Below are positions 42,137 to 44,504 of a DNA stretch of 44,504 nt, in pieces. Positions within the stretch are counted from its first letter, which is position 1; each line of letters begins with the position of its first letter. The translations under genes and the position numbers were made by a program. Origin of the DNA: Streptomyces corallincola (GTDB lineage Bacteria; Actinomycetota; Actinomycetes; Streptomycetales; Streptomycetaceae); the NCBI RefSeq assembly GCF_019104725.1, contig NZ_JAHRXF010000049.1, positions 1-44,504 of the forward strand, read 5' to 3'. The notes beneath the pieces were generated by a model. That model searched no databases, was not told the DNA's origin, and saw only the letters and a list, made by a program, of their open reading frames with translations.

Positions 42137-43012
42137 TTAGGGCGTACCCGCCGGAGTCGAAGTGCGAAAACCGTCACATTGACGCGCGCCCAGAAGATCC
42201 TCCGGGACCCCTTCCGCGGAAGGGACCGGCGCCTCCGGCAGGTGAACGGGAGCCAGCGGGGCCGGTGTACCGCGCCCCGGCCGGGCGAGCCGTCGCAGGG
42301 CGGCCCGCACGCGGTCCCGGCGTCCGTGCAGCAGGCCCAGGACGATCGCCGCGCCGACCGCGATCAGGTGTTCGCGGCCCGCGAGGTTGGGCACCGCGAC
42401 GGACTCCCACACCATCGAGCCGCCGGTCAGGAAGAAGACCACGGGAGCGCGCCGGACCACCGCCAGATAGGTGAACAGTCCGACCACGGCGGCCGACGGG
42501 CCGGTGTCCAGGACCCGGGCGCACTCCGGCGGCAGCCCGAAACCCCAGGTGTGCGGGCCGGCCGCGATCATGAGCCGCGCGGTGAGGGTACCGGCCAGCG
42601 TGCTGACGTAGGAGATCACCAGCGTGCGGGTGCGGCCGAGGGTGAGTTCGGCCAGGGCGAAGGCCAGGAACAGCTGGGTGATGCCCGCCCACACCGGCAG
42701 GTCGAGCGCGGGGACGTACAGCGACACCGGGGTGCGTGACAGGGAGAGCCAGAGCGGGAGTTCGGCGGTGACGCCGCCGAGCCGCCGTACCCAGAGCGCG
42801 CCGAGCGGATGCTGGGCGAGGTCGTGGAAGAAGATCACGCCGAACGCGGCGACGAACGCCAGCAGCAGTCCGGACAGCCCGCGCCGGGCCAGTCGTCGCA
42901 CCGGATCGACCACGATGGCGTGCCATTCGCCGCGCAGCGTCCGCCCGGTGAACCGGAGGAGGCGTCCCAGGACGGCGCCGACGGGCACCCCGCGTCTCGC
43001 GTCGCCCCTCAT
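42137..43012 (-). CDS. Rhomboid-like membrane protein
   Basis: A 291-residue protein with about six or seven membrane segments. GPSAAVVGLFTYL resembles the catalytic GxSG helix of rhomboid serine proteases, and REHLIAVGAAIVLGLLHG places a His in a later helix, so a Ser-His dyad may exist. N-terminal extensions up to GTG 43186 are possible but read as repetitive, His/Thr-rich codons (VHTRLVHAERAHTEPVHTE) with no ribosome site; ATG 43012 is preferred. Its substrate is unknown. Confidence 0.72.
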   Translation of the reverse strand: MRGDARRGVPVGAVLGRLLRFTGRTLRGEWHAIVVDPVRRLARRGLSGLLLAFVAAFGVIFFHDLAQHPLGALWVRRLGGVTAELPLWLSLSRTPVSLYVPALDLPVWAGITQLFLAFALAELTLGRTRTLVISYVSTLAGTLTARLMIAAGPHTWGFGLPPECARVLDTGPSAAVVGLFTYLAVVRRAPVVFFLTGGSMVWESVAVPNLAGREHLIAVGAAIVLGLLHGRRDRVRAALRRLARPGRGTPAPLAPVHLPEAPVPSAEGVPEDLLGARQCDGFRTSTPAGTP

Positions 43013-43133
43013 GAGGCGCGACGGCCCGTCACCGCACGCCGCCCGCACTCCCCGGTCGCCACCATCGCCCCCGCCACCGTCGTTTCCTCCCTCGTCCCGT
43101 GCACGGCCGTCCGCCGCGGGTGCGCGGGTCTCG

Positions 43134-43208
43134 GTGTGTACGGGTTCCGTGTGCGCGCGTTCCGCATGCACGAGCCGTGTGTGCACGAGTTCCGTGCGTG
43201 CCCAGTTC
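43134..43208. repeat. Degenerate 13- to 17-base tandem repeat
   Basis: Five imperfect copies of a TGTGxxCGxGTTCCG-like unit: TGTGTACGGGTTCCG, TGTGCGCGCGTTCCG, CATGCACGAGCCG, TGTGTGCACGAGTTCCG and TGCGTGCCCAGTTC. The spacing varies between 13 and 17 bases, so this is a decayed array. Confidence 0.5.
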
Positions 43209-43311
43209 AGCGAGCGGTGGCGCGGGCGTCAAGATCCGTTGCCGGTCGCGTCGGCGTGAGAAGAATCGGTACGCCCGCGGGCAACCCTCCCGGTGCCGGA
43301 ACGGTCCGGGT

Positions 43312-43342
43312 TTGGCTTGGAGTGCGCTCCAGGCCGTAGCGT
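43312..43342 (+). promoter_or_regulatory. MerR-family-type promoter of the aldo/keto reductase gene
   Basis: TTGGCT (43312-43317) and TAGCGT (43337-43342) are 19 bases apart, longer than normal. The spacer is filled by the dyad CTTGGAGTGCGCTCCAGG (43316-43333). Over-long spacers with a central dyad are the hallmark of MerR-family activators. No merR-like gene is present in the window. The gene start lies about 150 bases downstream. Confidence 0.65.
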
Positions 43343-43495
43343 CGCGGCGATCACGTCGCGTGGAATCCGCGGCCGGACCCGCCCTGCGGTTGTCCGCCGC
43401 GCGATTCCGTCGCTCGATGGAACAAGGGGGCGGACGGCCGCCGAGGGTGCGCCGACCGCCCGACGAACGACTGCATGGAAAGGCTGGGACACCAC

Positions 43496-44485
<990 letters not shown>

Positions 44486-44504
44486 CGGCCGTGCGTCCCG
44501 TCCG

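Larger units (their letters stand above)
43013..43495. other. Intergenic region before the aldo/keto reductase gene
   Basis: 483 bases between the divergent rhomboid-like and reductase genes. It holds a degenerate short tandem repeat at 43134-43208 and the MerR-type promoter at 43312-43342. The rest is ordinary GC-rich sequence with no gene recognised. Confidence 0.55.

Overview
The window is typical high-G+C actinobacterial chromosome, almost certainly Streptomyces. Codon third positions are nearly all G or C, GTG and TTG starts are common, and there is a chaplin, a secreted chitinase, a mycothiol-dependent-type enzyme domain, several regulators in the anti-sigma/STAS/SpoIIE style, and DmdR/IdeR-type iron boxes. 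It reads as an accessory-rich stretch of small, independent operons rather than one biosynthetic cluster. About 37 protein genes are supported, plus one tRNA-like gene.

Left part (1-9.7 kb): a cobalt-uptake pair (cbtB-cbtA) behind a cobalamin riboswitch, a thioesterase-fold protein, and a 3-hydroxyisobutyryl-CoA hydrolase-type enzyme. Then comes an iron island bounded by two iron boxes. It holds a ferric-siderophore ABC operon (ATPase, lipoprotein, fused double permease) reading right, and a DUF2470 protein plus small P-loop protein reading left. Between them lie three tandem copies of a 100-bp unit. Next is the translationally coupled crcB / DUF190 / crcB operon.

Middle part (10.9-24 kb): a GNAT enzyme, a decayed remnant of an MHS-type transporter, a short-chain Z-prenyl diphosphate synthase resembling mycobacterial Rv1086, a secreted polysaccharide deacetylase, a secreted ThuA-ricin lectin protein, a phosphotransferase, a 63-residue Cys protein, an odd tRNA-Ser-like gene, an Rv1733c-family membrane protein and an ECF sigma factor coupled to an anti-sigma/MDMPI fusion. 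Then comes a DevS-like heme-GAF histidine kinase. It diverges from a STAS protein and a DevR-like response regulator. A 164-bp MITE-like element lies between the last two and supplies the STAS stop codon. An AraC-family regulator follows.

Right part (24-44.5 kb): furA-katG, a membrane acyltransferase, a GAF-SpoIIE phosphatase, a short chaplin, a large secreted discoidin/beta-helix protein, a FAD monooxygenase, a CelD-type acetyltransferase, a tautomerase, a GH18 chitinase behind an inverted repeat of DasR-like sites, a small secreted protein, pyruvate carboxylase, a rhomboid-like membrane protein, and an aldo/keto reductase behind a MerR-type promoter. GC-rich hairpins separate most convergent pairs. 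The most unusual signals are the tRNA-like gene with no normal anticodon arm, the MITE-like insertion, the 100-bp tandem triplication and the heme-sensor two-component set.
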